Source of the DNA: Rhizobium lentis
Lineage (GTDB): Bacteria > Pseudomonadota > Alphaproteobacteria > Rhizobiales > Rhizobiaceae
DNA length: 64,000 bases
Direction: 5' to 3'
Assembly: GCF_014200175.1 (NCBI RefSeq)
Contig: NZ_JACHBD010000003.1
Coordinates: 310,001-374,000, forward strand
Part shown: one piece after another, positions 44,970 through 54,106 of the stretch
Layout of the letters: each line of letters opens with the position of its first letter
How positions within the stretch are numbered: position 1 is the stretch's first letter
Position numbers and translations under genes: made by a program
Notes under the pieces: generated by a model
What the model was told of the DNA's origin: nothing
Database searches by the model: none
The model's input: only the letters and a program-made list of their open reading frames with translations

Positions 44970-45005
44970 CAGAGTCATTGAAACATCCCAAGGAGGCTGT
45001 CTGCG

Positions 45006-45365
45006 ATGAAATATCTCTGTCAGGTCTGGTTCGACGGCGCGGTGCTCGACGCGATGACGAAAGAGGAGAAGGCCGAGTTCGACGCGAATTCCTTGAACTA
45101 CGACAAGGACCTTGCCGAAAGCGGCCACATGATCGTCGCCCAGGCGCTGCAGCCGCCGACATCGGCGGTGACCGTGCGGGTGCGCAGCGGTGAAACATCG
45201 GTGACGGACGGTCCTTTCGCCGAGACGAAGGAGGCGCTCGGCGGTTTCATCCTGATCGAGGCCAAGGATCTCAACGAAGCGATCCGCATCGCCGCCGGCA
45301 TCCCGCTTGCGAAGCTCGGTGCGATCGAGGTGCGGCCCATTCATTCCTTCGGAAAAGACGCGTGA
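45006..45365 (+). CDS. YCII-family (DGPF) protein 1
   Basis: 119 residues. KYLCQVWFDGAVLDAMTKEE starts the ferredoxin-like YCII fold and VTDGPFAETKEALGGFILIE carries the name-giving DGPF motif. Proteins of this family are genetically tied to ECF42 sigma factors, but their biochemical role is unknown. It is the first of three tandem copies; copies 1 and 2 are most alike. The gap to the next start is ten bases. Confidence 0.92.
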   Translation: MKYLCQVWFDGAVLDAMTKEEKAEFDANSLNYDKDLAESGHMIVAQALQPPTSAVTVRVRSGETSVTDGPFAETKEALGGFILIEAKDLNEAIRIAAGIPLAKLGAIEVRPIHSFGKDA

Positions 45366-45375
45366 GGAGACGGCG

Positions 45376-45735
45376 ATGAAATATCTGTGCCAGGTCTGGT
45401 TCGAAACCGCGAAGATCAACGCAATTTCCGCCGAGGAAGGCGAAAAGCTGACGAAGGATTCGATCATCAACGATGATCGGCTGCGCGACAGTGGCCACCT
45501 GCTCGTCGCATTGGCGCTGCGCGAGCCGGCCACAGCCGTGACGGTCAGGGTTCGCAGCAACGAAGTGACGGCGACGGACGGCCCTTTCGCCGAGATCAAG
45601 GAACATCTCGGCGGCTTCGTGCTGATCGAGGCCAAGGATATGCAGGAAGCAACCGCGATCGCCGCGACCTTTCCCGTGGCGCGTTATGGCGCGATCGAGG
45701 TGCGACCGGCCTATTCGATCAAGGAGGAGTGCTGA
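45376..45735 (+). CDS. YCII-family (DGPF) protein 2
   Basis: 119 residues. KYLCQVWFETAKINAISAEE and TATDGPFAEIKEHLGGFVLI show the same fold and an intact DGPF motif. It probably arose by duplication of copy 1. It is spaced three bases from copy 3. Role in ECF42 signalling unknown; cytoplasmic. Confidence 0.92.
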   Translation: MKYLCQVWFETAKINAISAEEGEKLTKDSIINDDRLRDSGHLLVALALREPATAVTVRVRSNEVTATDGPFAEIKEHLGGFVLIEAKDMQEATAIAATFPVARYGAIEVRPAYSIKEEC

Positions 45736-45738
45736 GCG

Positions 45739-46098
45739 ATGCGCTACATCTGCCTGATCTATAACAGCGCCGACACCGACGGCAGACTGACAGCTGACGA
45801 AGGCGTCGACCTCATCAAAGCGCATTTCGCCTTCGACGAGGAACTGCAACGCGACGGCTTCATGATCCATTCGGATGCGCTCGAAATGCCTGACCAGGCG
45901 AGCGTGCTGCGGGTTCGAAACAATAGGCTCTCCGTCACCGACGGCCCCTATGTCGAAACGAAGGAGCATCTGGCCGGCTTCTACGTCATCGAGGCGCCTG
46001 ACATAGCGAAGGCGAAGGAGATCGCCGGGCGAATTCCGTCGGCCCGCTATGGCGCGGTCGAACTGAGACCGGTGCGAACGCTCACCCTCCCGAACTGA
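45739..46098 (+). CDS. YCII-family (DGPF) protein 3, DGPY variant
   Basis: 119 residues. RYICLIYNSADTDGRLTADE and SVTDGPYVETKEHLAGFYVI: the motif is DGPY here, and the protein is clearly more distant from copies 1 and 2. It may be the oldest partner of the sigma factor, whose start lies eight bases after this stop. Confidence 0.9.
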   Translation: MRYICLIYNSADTDGRLTADEGVDLIKAHFAFDEELQRDGFMIHSDALEMPDQASVLRVRNNRLSVTDGPYVETKEHLAGFYVIEAPDIAKAKEIAGRIPSARYGAVELRPVRTLTLPN

Positions 46099-46106
46099 GG
46101 TGCCCC

Positions 46107-47348
46107 TTGGAAAGCGTCATCGAGGAGATCTACCGAAGCCAGTCTCGCCGGGTGCTGGCGACGCTGATCCGATTGCTCGGCGATTTCGACCGTGCGGAGG
46201 AAGCGCTGCACGATGCCTTTGCAGCGGCCGCACGAACATGGCCGGTCGACGGCATTCCCGACAACCCCTCCGGCTGGCTGGTGTCGACCGGCCGCTTCAA
46301 GGCGATTGACGCAATCCGCCGGCGAGCGCGTTTCGATGCCGCGCAGCAGCACATCGAGGACAGCCTCTACAGCGTCGACGCAACGGAGATGGGCGAGATG
46401 GAAGCGATCGAGGACGACATGCTGCGGCTGATCTTCACCTGCTGCCACCCTGCGATCCCGGCGGATGCGCAAACGGCGCTGGCGCTGCGGGAAATCTGCG
46501 GACTGACCACCGAAGAGATCGCCCATGCCTTCCTCATCCCGGCGCCGACGGTCGCCCAGCGGATCGTGCGCGCCAAAGGCAGGATACGGACCGCGAACAT
46601 CCCTTATGAAGTGCCGGGCCGCGAGGCGCTACCCGAGCGGCTCGACCGGGTGCTGCATGTCATCTATCTCGTCTTCAACGAAGGCTATTCCGCCTCTTCA
46701 GGAGACGCGGTCGTTCGTGCCGACCTGACCGGAGAAGCAATCCGGCTGGCGCGGCTGCTGCTGGCGCTGCTGCCGCATCCTGATGTTTGCGGACTTCTGG
46801 CGCTGATGCTGCTGCAGGATTCCCGCCGCAGCGCGCGCAGCAGCGAGGAGGAAGCGCTGGTGCTGCTTGCCGATCAGAACCGCTCGCTCTGGGACCGCGC
46901 CAAGATCTTGGAAGGCCTGGCACTCCTGGCCAAGGCAATGCGGACAGACGAGATCAGCACCTATACGGTACAGGCGGCGATCGCCGCCGAACATGCGAAG
47001 GTGGCGACCGCCGAGCAAACCGACTGGCCGCGGATTGCCTTCTACTACGACCTGCTTCTGGCGGCCCAGCCCTCGCCGGTCGTCGAGCTCAACCGCGCCG
47101 TGGCGATTTCGATGGCCGAGGGGCCGGCAAAGGGGCTGGATCTGATCGATGCCATTCTGGGACGCCAGGAACTGCAGGCCTATCATCTTGCCCATTCGGC
47201 CCGTGCCGATTTCCTGCGGCGGCTCGGCCGGAGGGAGGAGGCGATTGCAGCCTACCAGACGGCCTTGTCGCTCTGCCGGCAGGAGCCGGAGCAGGCGTTT
47301 CTCCGAAAGCGGATTTCAGCGCTTGCCGCGGCGTCCGAGCGGCAGTGA
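46107..47348 (+). CDS. ECF42-type RNA polymerase sigma factor
   Basis: 413 residues, starting at a TTG that follows GAGGTGCCCC. Residues about 1-175 contain sigma regions 2 (SRRVLATLIRLLGDFDRAEE, ALHDAFAAAARTWP) and 4 (ALREICGLTTEEIAHAFLIP, APTVAQRIVRAKGRI). The remaining 230 residues are a helical, TPR-like extension (VIYLVFNEGYSASSGD, AIAAYQTALSLC) diagnostic of ECF42. No anti-sigma gene is present, as usual for this group; the extension is thought to control activity. It ends 33 bases inside the convergent flippase-like gene. Confidence 0.92.
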   Translation: MESVIEEIYRSQSRRVLATLIRLLGDFDRAEEALHDAFAAAARTWPVDGIPDNPSGWLVSTGRFKAIDAIRRRARFDAAQQHIEDSLYSVDATEMGEMEAIEDDMLRLIFTCCHPAIPADAQTALALREICGLTTEEIAHAFLIPAPTVAQRIVRAKGRIRTANIPYEVPGREALPERLDRVLHVIYLVFNEGYSASSGDAVVRADLTGEAIRLARLLLALLPHPDVCGLLALMLLQDSRRSARSSEEEALVLLADQNRSLWDRAKILEGLALLAKAMRTDEISTYTVQAAIAAEHAKVATAEQTDWPRIAFYYDLLLAAQPSPVVELNRAVAISMAEGPAKGLDLIDAILGRQELQAYHLAHSARADFLRRLGRREEAIAAYQTALSLCRQEPEQAFLRKRISALAAASERQ

Positions 47349-48278
47349 GATCGCTGTGCCCGTCAGCGCCGAAACGATGATCAGCAGATGGGCATTGACG
47401 CTCGCCTGTGCCAGCACGGCGAGTGCCGCCCGCTCGCTCGACGCTCCGAGCGCAATGGCGCCGGCGGTGATGCCGGCCGGATAGGTGCCGACCCCGCCCG
47501 GCGCATGCACCGGCAGGACGGAGGAGAGTTCGCCGCCAAGCGCGCCGCCAAAGCTGGCCGCCATGGGAAACACGCCCATCAGGCCGAGCGCCCATGCGAG
47601 CACGATCACCTTCACCAGCCAGTTGACGATGGTCATCGCCCAGGCGCGCGCAAAGGCTGCGGCATCGAGCGGCAAGCCGTTTTCGATCTCGACGACCAAT
47701 CTCTGCGCCTTTGCAGGCAGAAGCCTGGCGGCGACGCGCAACAGCGGCTTGCGCGCGGCGAAGGCTGCGACCGGCAGCAGCAGGAAGGCCGCCCAAAGCG
47801 ACCATGCGACGAGAGCATCGGCTGCGGCGAGCGCAAAGCCAATGCCGGCGGCCGCCAGCAGAGCATGCAGGTCGAGCAGCCGCATGACTAGGAGTGCCGA
47901 GGTCCCGCGCGTCAGCGGAATGCCGAATTCAGTGCGCATCAACAGAGGAAAACTGGTCTCGCCGGTCCGGAAGGGTAGCATGATGTTCAGGAGATTGTGG
48001 ATCTGCGTGACCCGGAACAGGGTCGCAAACCGGCCCGCGGTCTCCGTCGGAAAATAGTCGTAGATGCGCCAGGTCCGCAGGAAATAGGTACCCGTCAGAG
48101 CCACGAGCGCGCCGATCACGGGACCTGCCCCGACATCGGCCCATTGGCTGATGATGACGGGCCACCCCCAGAACCACTGCACGAAGAGCGCATAGGCTGC
48201 GACAATTACGACCGTCAGCGCCGTCATGCGATTGCGCATAAACCAGGACTGCTGGCTTTCAACGATCGAACTCTTCAT
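47316..48278 (-). CDS. flippase-like membrane protein (LPG synthase TM family)
   Basis: 320 residues with about eight membrane helices. The family pattern is seen in [20 protein letters not shown] (the conserved N-x-x-L-P-x-R-x-G-E) and [20 protein letters not shown]. Related proteins are lysyl-phosphatidylglycerol synthase membrane domains and putative lipid-linked sugar flippases. It is divergent from the glycosyltransferase cluster, so movement of a polyprenyl-linked sugar across the inner membrane is an attractive guess. Start 48278 is the first ATG before a good helix; its ribosome site is distant. Confidence 0.78.
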   Translation of the reverse strand: MKSSIVESQQSWFMRNRMTALTVVIVAAYALFVQWFWGWPVIISQWADVGAGPVIGALVALTGTYFLRTWRIYDYFPTETAGRFATLFRVTQIHNLLNIMLPFRTGETSFPLLMRTEFGIPLTRGTSALLVMRLLDLHALLAAAGIGFALAAADALVAWSLWAAFLLLPVAAFAARKPLLRVAARLLPAKAQRLVVEIENGLPLDAAAFARAWAMTIVNWLVKVIVLAWALGLMGVFPMAASFGGALGGELSSVLPVHAPGGVGTYPAGITAGAIALGASSERAALAVLAQASVNAHLLIIVSALTGTAISLPLGRRGKR

Positions 48279-48350
48279 GTAGTAGGCATTCCTCGCTTGG
48301 CGTCGGCATGGGCCTCGGTTCCGTCCCCGGCGTTTTAGGAGAAATGAAGG

Positions 48351-48446
48351 TTGCGCACAACGGCGGAGTTGATGACGGTGACGGGATCGCCTCAAGCCGG
48401 CGATCCGCGCGGCGGACCGACAGATGGCGAGGCCTTGCCGGCTTGA
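48351..48446 (+). pseudogene. relic of an RgtE-like glycosyltransferase start
   Basis: A 31-codon frame beginning TTG CGC ACA ACG after a strong AGGAGA site reads [15 protein letters not shown], alike to the LQTTVEPIRGTNDPVQ start (TTG) of the GT2 gene at 50086, whose leader is also duplicated here (48273-48287 equals 50008-50022). It stops at 48446. This looks like the remains of a second GT2 copy. Confidence 0.5.
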
Positions 48447-48457
48447 CTTGGAGATCG

Positions 48458-49951
48458 ATGTTGGAGCGCATTACCAAAAGCATCAAGAGCGCCAGCATTT
48501 TTCTGGCAGTCTATTTCCTGCTGAACATCCTGCTCCGCATCTCATTGCCTCATACGCTCGATCTCGACGAGGCAGAGCAATCATTCTACTCGCAATATCT
48601 TCTGGCCGGCTACGGCCCACAGCCGCCCTTTTATAACTGGATCCAGTACGCCATTGTCTCGGTGACCGGCATCACGATGTGGGCGCTCTCGGTTCCCAAA
48701 AACATCATCCTGTTCGGCTGCTATCTTTTCTACGGTCTGGCTGCCCGCGAGGTGCTGAAGAGCCGTTTGCTCCCGCCCATCGCCATGCTGAGCCTGATCA
48801 CCCTGCCGCAGGTCGGCCTGATGGCGCAGCGCGAGCTCACCCATACCGTTGCCCTGCTGTTTGCGACCTCGCTCTTCCTCTTCGGCTTTTTCCGGACGCT
48901 GCGCCAGCCGACGACCGGCAGTTATCTCATCATCGGCATTGCCACCGGCATCGGTCTCATCTCCAAGTATAATTTCGCCATCCTGCCGTTTGCCGCCTTC
49001 GTCGCCGTGCTGCCGGACTGGAAGTGGCGCAACCGCCTGTTCGACTGGCGCCTGCTGCCGGCGGCCGTCATCGCCATTCTGATCGTTCTGCCGCATGCGC
49101 TCTGGCTGCCCGATAACCTCGTCAGCGCTTCGGCCCCGACGTTGGAGCGGATGACTGCCGAGCATGAGGCTGCAGCCGGCCTCCCCCGCATCGGACAGGG
49201 GCTGTTGTCCCTCGTCATCGCAGTGCTCGGCTTCATCGCGTTGCCGATCGTTCTCATCGCGGCTGCCTTCAGGCGGGATTTCTTCCGTGCGCTCTCTTCG
49301 TCCAGTCCGATGATCCGGGTGATCGAGCGGATGATGGTTGTCAGCCTGCTCGCCTTCGCCGGCATCGTCGTCTTTGCCGGCGCGAGCGACATCCATGAAC
49401 GCTGGCTCGACCCGTGCCTGCTCGTCCTGCTGATCTATCTGTTCCTGAAACTGGAGACAGCAGGTTTCGATCTCTCCGCCGGCCTTGCACGCTTCCGGCC
49501 GGTGGTGCCGGTTTTCATGATCGTCATCCTGTCGATCCTGCTGCTACGGATCGTCGCCATTCAATATATCGGCACCTATACGAGAACGAACGTCCCCTTC
49601 GCGAACTTCGTGACCGAACTGACCGCGACCCGGAAACCGGTTCTGATCGTGGCGGGGACCAAGTTCGTGGCGGGCAATATGAAGCTGGAGTTTCCCGACG
49701 TTCCCGTCGTGATCCCGTTCTTCCCCGGCCCCGGGGTTCCCGAATATGCGGCTGCGAAGGGGCCGGTGCTGGTTGTCTGGCGCGGCGAAACGGCAAACGA
49801 CCCTACCATTTCCCCCGGCTTCGCCAACGATCTCGTGAAATCGGGTATTCATCTGAAAGAGATAAATACCCTGACGCTGCCCTATCTTTTCGGTGACGGC
49901 AAACATACCTTCTCCATAGGCTACTCCTGGGTGAAGGGCGGCGCGCAATAG
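48458..49951 (+). CDS. GT39 (ArnT-like) glycosyltransferase 1, Rgt family
   Basis: 497 residues with about ten membrane helices. The periplasmic catalytic acid pair lies in [20 protein letters not shown], followed by [14 protein letters not shown]. These polyprenyl-phosphate-sugar-dependent transferases modify lipopolysaccharide at the periplasmic face; R. leguminosarum RgtA, RgtB, RgtC and RgtD attach galacturonic acid and belong to this group. I cannot say which Rgt this is. It follows the relic of a GT2 gene and precedes an intact one. ATG 48458 is preferred; ATG 48344 is in the relic leader. Confidence 0.85.
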   Translation: MLERITKSIKSASIFLAVYFLLNILLRISLPHTLDLDEAEQSFYSQYLLAGYGPQPPFYNWIQYAIVSVTGITMWALSVPKNIILFGCYLFYGLAAREVLKSRLLPPIAMLSLITLPQVGLMAQRELTHTVALLFATSLFLFGFFRTLRQPTTGSYLIIGIATGIGLISKYNFAILPFAAFVAVLPDWKWRNRLFDWRLLPAAVIAILIVLPHALWLPDNLVSASAPTLERMTAEHEAAAGLPRIGQGLLSLVIAVLGFIALPIVLIAAAFRRDFFRALSSSSPMIRVIERMMVVSLLAFAGIVVFAGASDIHERWLDPCLLVLLIYLFLKLETAGFDLSAGLARFRPVVPVFMIVILSILLLRIVAIQYIGTYTRTNVPFANFVTELTATRKPVLIVAGTKFVAGNMKLEFPDVPVVIPFFPGPGVPEYAAAKGPVLVVWRGETANDPTISPGFANDLVKSGIHLKEINTLTLPYLFGDGKHTFSIGYSWVKGGAQ

Positions 49952-50085
49952 CGTTGCGGCAGCTGGAGCGAGGGAAACCGGCATTGCCCGCTGGCAACGG
50001 GCGGACACTTCATGTAGTAGGCTTCCGCATACGCGCGGTGGCGGCAGTAAGGACTGTCAGGCCGCCGGCCTTTTGGAGATGAAAG

Positions 50086-51102
50086 TTGCAGACAACGGTA
50101 GAGCCCATTCGCGGCACGAATGATCCGGTACAATCGCTCGAGCTGTCGCTGGTCGTGCCCGTTTTCAACGAAGAGGAAAGCGTCGGCCCTCTGGTCGAAC
50201 GTATCCTTGCAGCGATGTCCCAATATCCTCATCGCTGGGAACTGATCCTCGTCGACGATGGCAGCACGGATGCGACGCTCGTCAACGCCCGCAAATACGT
50301 CGGGCGCGAGGGGCTGGCGCTGAGGATCGTAGAGCTGCAGCGCAATTTCGGCCAGACCGCCGCCATGCAGGCCGGCATCGATACCGCCCAGGGCCGGCTG
50401 ATCGCGACGATGGACGGCGACCTGCAGAATGATCCGAAGGACATTCCTGCGATGGTCTCGGAGCTCGAGCGGCGAGAACTCGACCTCCTGGTCGGCTGGC
50501 GCAAGAACCGCAAGGACGGTCTGTTCCTGCGCAAGATACCCTCCTGGTGCGCCAACTACCTGATCGGCCGTATCACCGGCGTCAAGCTGCACGATTACGG
50601 CTGCAGCCTGAAGATCTACCGTGCCTCGATCATCAAGCAGGTGAAGCTGATGGGCGAAATGCACCGCTTCATCCCGGCCTGGGTGGCCGGTGTCGTGCCG
50701 AGCTCGCGCATCGGCGAAATGGCCGTCACCCACCATGCCCGCGAGCACGGCGTTTCGAAATACGGGATTTCGCGTACCTTCCGCGTCATCCTCGACCTGC
50801 TGTCGGTGATGTTCTTCATGCGCTACAAGGCGAGGCCGGGGCATTTCTTCGGCTCGCTGGGTCTCGGTCTCGGCGCCGTCGCCATGCTGATCCTGCTTTA
50901 CCTTGGCTTCGACAAGTTCATCATGGGCAATGATATCGGCACGCGACCGATGCTGATGGTCGGCGTCGTGCTGCTGCTGTCGTCGGTGCAGATGATCACC
51001 ACCGGCATTCTGGCGGAAATGATCGCGCGCACTTATTATCGTGACGACGCCTCTCCGAATTATATCGTGCGGCAGATCTTCGACGATCAAAGCCAAGCCT
51101 AA
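50086..51102 (+). CDS. rgtE: polyprenyl-phosphate glycosyltransferase (RgtE/DPM-like)
   Basis: 338 residues, starting at TTG seven bases after GGAG. The GT2 domain shows LSLVVPVFNEEESVGPLVER, LVDDGSTD, QRNFGQTAAMQAGID and ATMDGDLQNDP; two C-terminal helices (SLGLGLGAVAMLILLYLG, LMVGVVLLLSSVQMITTGIL) anchor it. It transfers a sugar from a UDP donor to polyprenyl phosphate. Position among GT39 genes fits RgtE, the dodecaprenyl-phosphate galacturonate synthase of R. leguminosarum. It lies 12 bases from the second GT39 gene. The symbol is by analogy. Confidence 0.85.
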   Translation: MQTTVEPIRGTNDPVQSLELSLVVPVFNEEESVGPLVERILAAMSQYPHRWELILVDDGSTDATLVNARKYVGREGLALRIVELQRNFGQTAAMQAGIDTAQGRLIATMDGDLQNDPKDIPAMVSELERRELDLLVGWRKNRKDGLFLRKIPSWCANYLIGRITGVKLHDYGCSLKIYRASIIKQVKLMGEMHRFIPAWVAGVVPSSRIGEMAVTHHAREHGVSKYGISRTFRVILDLLSVMFFMRYKARPGHFFGSLGLGLGAVAMLILLYLGFDKFIMGNDIGTRPMLMVGVVLLLSSVQMITTGILAEMIARTYYRDDASPNYIVRQIFDDQSQA

Positions 51103-51114
51103 GCCGGCAGCACG

Positions 51115-52614
51115 ATGCTGGAACGCGCGACCAGGACGATCGGAATCGCGGGTCTGCTGCTCGCAGCCTATTTCGTGCTGAACGTCGGGCTGCGACTTGC
51201 GCTTCCGCATTCGCTGGAGCTGGATGAAGCCGAGCAGTCCTTCTTCTCGCAATATCTGCTGGCGGGCTACGGCCCGCAGCCGCCCTTCTATAACTGGATG
51301 CAATATGCCGTCGTTTCGGTGACGGGCATGTCGATCGGCGCGTTGATCGTGCCGAAGAATATCCTGCTCTTCCTATGTTACCTCTTTTATGGCCTTGCCG
51401 GGCGCGAAGCACTGAAGGACCAGGCGCTCGCCGCCGTCGGCATGCTGGCGCTGATCACCCTGCCCCAGGTCTCCTACATGGCCCAGCAGGATCTGACCCA
51501 CACGACGGCGCTGCTCTTCGCCAGTTCCCTGTTCCTCTATGGCTTCTTCCGCACGCTCGACCGGCCAGGCATCGGCAGCTACCTTCTGCTCGGCCTTGCA
51601 ACGGGCATCGGGCTGATCTCGAAGTACAATTTTGCGCTGATGCCGGCGGTCGCGCTGATTGCCATCCTGCCTGACGCCGAATGGCGGCGCAGGGCGCTCG
51701 ACTGGCGCATGCTTATCGCAATCGCCGTTGCGCTCATCATCGTCCTGCCGCACGCGATCTGGCTGCAGGGCAATCTCGAATTCGCCTCCTCCGACACTCT
51801 GGTCAAGATGGCCGCCGGCAACGAACCCGCCGGCATCGTGCGGATCGGCAAAGGCATTCTCGCCTTTGTCGTCGCCATCCTCGCCTTTGCAGCACTGCCG
51901 ATCGCAATTTTCGCCGCCGCCTTCCGCCGGGATTTTGTCCTGATGCTTTCATCCGGAAACCGCTGGACCGGGATGATGGAGCGGATGATGCTTGCTAGCC
52001 TCGCCGGAATCCTTCTGATCGTGCTGTTCACGGGTTCCACTACGGTGCGCGAGCGCTGGCTCGATCCGTTCCTGCTGGTGCTGCCGATCTACTTTCTGGC
52101 AAAGATGAAGGCGGCCGGGCTCGATCTTTCCGCCGGGCTGCGCCGCTTCCGGCCGGTCGTGCCGGTGCTGATGGCCTGTGTGCTGGTCGCGCTCGGCTTC
52201 CGTGTGGTCGGCGCCGGGCTGATCGGCACCTATAGCCGACCGAATGTGCCGATGGCCGATCTCGCCCGCGAAATGACCCGGCAGGCCGAACCCGCGCTGG
52301 TGATTGCCTCGGATACCTATGTCGCCGGGAATATGCGTCTGCAGCTTCCCCATGTGCCCGTCGTCATCCCCGATTTTCCCGTTGCCGGCATTCCGGCCTA
52401 CACGACAGCAGGCGGACCGGTGCTGATCGTCTGGCGCGGCAAGAAGACGGCGACGGCGGCGGATGCCGTCATGCCGGAGAGGTTTTCATCGGCGCTGACG
52501 GCGGCGGGCATCGCGCCGCAGGAGATCGGCGCCTTGTCGCTTCCCTATTATTTCGGCCGCCAGGGCGATAATTTCGCACTCGGCTATGCCTGGGTTCGGC
52601 CGGGGGCCAGATAG
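51115..52614 (+). CDS. GT39 (ArnT-like) glycosyltransferase 2, Rgt family
   Basis: 499 residues, closely resembling copy 1: [40 protein letters not shown], then ten or so helices and a C-terminal periplasmic domain ending NFALGYAWVRPGAR. Probable transferase of galacturonic acid from dodecaprenyl phosphate to the lipopolysaccharide core. It is in one operon with the RgtE-like gene upstream and copy 3 downstream (one base between stop and ATG). Confidence 0.87.
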   Translation: MLERATRTIGIAGLLLAAYFVLNVGLRLALPHSLELDEAEQSFFSQYLLAGYGPQPPFYNWMQYAVVSVTGMSIGALIVPKNILLFLCYLFYGLAGREALKDQALAAVGMLALITLPQVSYMAQQDLTHTTALLFASSLFLYGFFRTLDRPGIGSYLLLGLATGIGLISKYNFALMPAVALIAILPDAEWRRRALDWRMLIAIAVALIIVLPHAIWLQGNLEFASSDTLVKMAAGNEPAGIVRIGKGILAFVVAILAFAALPIAIFAAAFRRDFVLMLSSGNRWTGMMERMMLASLAGILLIVLFTGSTTVRERWLDPFLLVLPIYFLAKMKAAGLDLSAGLRRFRPVVPVLMACVLVALGFRVVGAGLIGTYSRPNVPMADLAREMTRQAEPALVIASDTYVAGNMRLQLPHVPVVIPDFPVAGIPAYTTAGGPVLIVWRGKKTATAADAVMPERFSSALTAAGIAPQEIGALSLPYYFGRQGDNFALGYAWVRPGAR

Positions 52615-52615
52615 A

Positions 52616-54106
52616 ATGATCAAGACCGGTCTTCGCGACGTGCGCTGGATTTTCGTGCTGCTGGCCGTCTATTTCACGCTTCAGGTCGGTGTGCGGCTCG
52701 CAACCTCGCATTCACTCGATCTCGACGAGGCCGAACAGGTTTTCCGCTCGCAATGGCTCGCCGCCGGTTACGGACCGCAGCCGCCGTTCTACAACTGGCT
52801 GCAATATGCCGTCTTCCGGTTTGCCGGTGTTTCGCTTGTCGCGCTTTCGGTCGTGAAGAATCTCCTGCTGTTCAGCGCCTACCTGCTGTACGGCCTGACC
52901 GCACATCTCATTTTGCGCGACAAGGCGCTGGTGGCGATCGCGACGCTCGGATTGCTGACCATCCCGCAAATGGCTTTCGAGATGCAGCGAGACCTGACGC
53001 ACACGGTCGCGGTGTTCTTCTCGGCCAGCATCTTCTTCTACGGCTTCATCCGCAGCCTGAAGCAGCCGAGCCTTGGCTCCTATCTGATAACAGGCATCGG
53101 CATCGGCTTCGGCCTGCTGGCCAAATATAATTTCGCGATCTTGCCGGCGGCAGGGCTGATTGCCGCGCTGGCGGATGCGCGCCTGCGGCCGCGGATCTTC
53201 GACCGGCGGCTGGTGCTGACCGCTGTCGTGGCGCTTATCATCGTCCTGCCCCATCTCTTCTGGCTGAAGGACAATCTCGATTTCGCCACCGCCCGCACGC
53301 TGGAGAAAATGACCGCGAGCGGCGATGCGAGCTATCTCATGCAGGTCACCATGGGTGTCAGTTCGCTTGTTCTCGCCACCTTAAGCTTCGCCGGATTGAC
53401 GGTGGCGGTCTTCGCCATCGTCTTCGGCAAGAGCCTTCGTCCGGCGCTCACCGCCGGCTCGGAATGGACGCGGCTCATCGAGCGGATGCTGCTCGTCTTC
53501 CTCATCGGCATCCTGCTGTTGATCGTCTTCGGCGGTGCTGCCGGCATCAAGGATCGCTGGCTGGTGCCGATGCTCTTCATCCTGCCGCTCTATTTCTGCC
53601 TGAAGATCGACGCAGGCGGCGTCGTGACCGACAAGGCGTTCCGGCGTTTCATGGCCGTCGTCGCCGTCATCATGATCGCCGTTCCGGCCGCCCTTTACGG
53701 CAGCGTCGCCGCCGCACGCTTCACCGGCCATTACGAACGGCTGAGCAGGCCCTATGCCACGATGCTGGAAAGCTTGCGCAAACAGGCCGAACCAGCGGCG
53801 ATCCTTGCCGGCGACAGCCTGCTCGCCGGCAATCTCAGGCAGGATATTCCCGGTGTGCCGGTCCTCTCCGTGGATTATCCCGGTTTCCGTCCGGATCTTA
53901 GCGGCCGGCAACCGTTGCTTCTCGTGTGGCTGATCCCGCCGAAGGGAGCAAGCGAGGGGCTTCCGCGGACCATGGCTGACTGGCTCCAGGCAAATCTCGG
54001 CGTGTCCGCGCCTGAGACATCAGTGATCGACGTGCCCTATTTTTATCAGCGCGGCGACGACCACTACCGATTCGGGTATGCTTGGCTCCACCGGTCGGCT
54101 GAGTGA
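52616..54106 (+). CDS. GT39 (ArnT-like) glycosyltransferase 3, Rgt family
   Basis: 496 residues. [20 protein letters not shown] and [20 protein letters not shown] keep the catalytic acidic pair; the rest is more divergent from copies 1 and 2, so a different acceptor position is likely. The start ATG lies one base after the stop of copy 2. An earlier in-frame ATG at 52586 overlaps copy 2 and is less likely. Confidence 0.86.
   Translation: MIKTGLRDVRWIFVLLAVYFTLQVGVRLATSHSLDLDEAEQVFRSQWLAAGYGPQPPFYNWLQYAVFRFAGVSLVALSVVKNLLLFSAYLLYGLTAHLILRDKALVAIATLGLLTIPQMAFEMQRDLTHTVAVFFSASIFFYGFIRSLKQPSLGSYLITGIGIGFGLLAKYNFAILPAAGLIAALADARLRPRIFDRRLVLTAVVALIIVLPHLFWLKDNLDFATARTLEKMTASGDASYLMQVTMGVSSLVLATLSFAGLTVAVFAIVFGKSLRPALTAGSEWTRLIERMLLVFLIGILLLIVFGGAAGIKDRWLVPMLFILPLYFCLKIDAGGVVTDKAFRRFMAVVAVIMIAVPAALYGSVAAARFTGHYERLSRPYATMLESLRKQAEPAAILAGDSLLAGNLRQDIPGVPVLSVDYPGFRPDLSGRQPLLLVWLIPPKGASEGLPRTMADWLQANLGVSAPETSVIDVPYFYQRGDDHYRFGYAWLHRSAE

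Noticed and set aside
49921-51303. A 460-codon minus-strand open frame
   Set aside because: Antisense to the RgtE-like GT2 gene and the start of GT39 copy 2, which are clearly the real genes.
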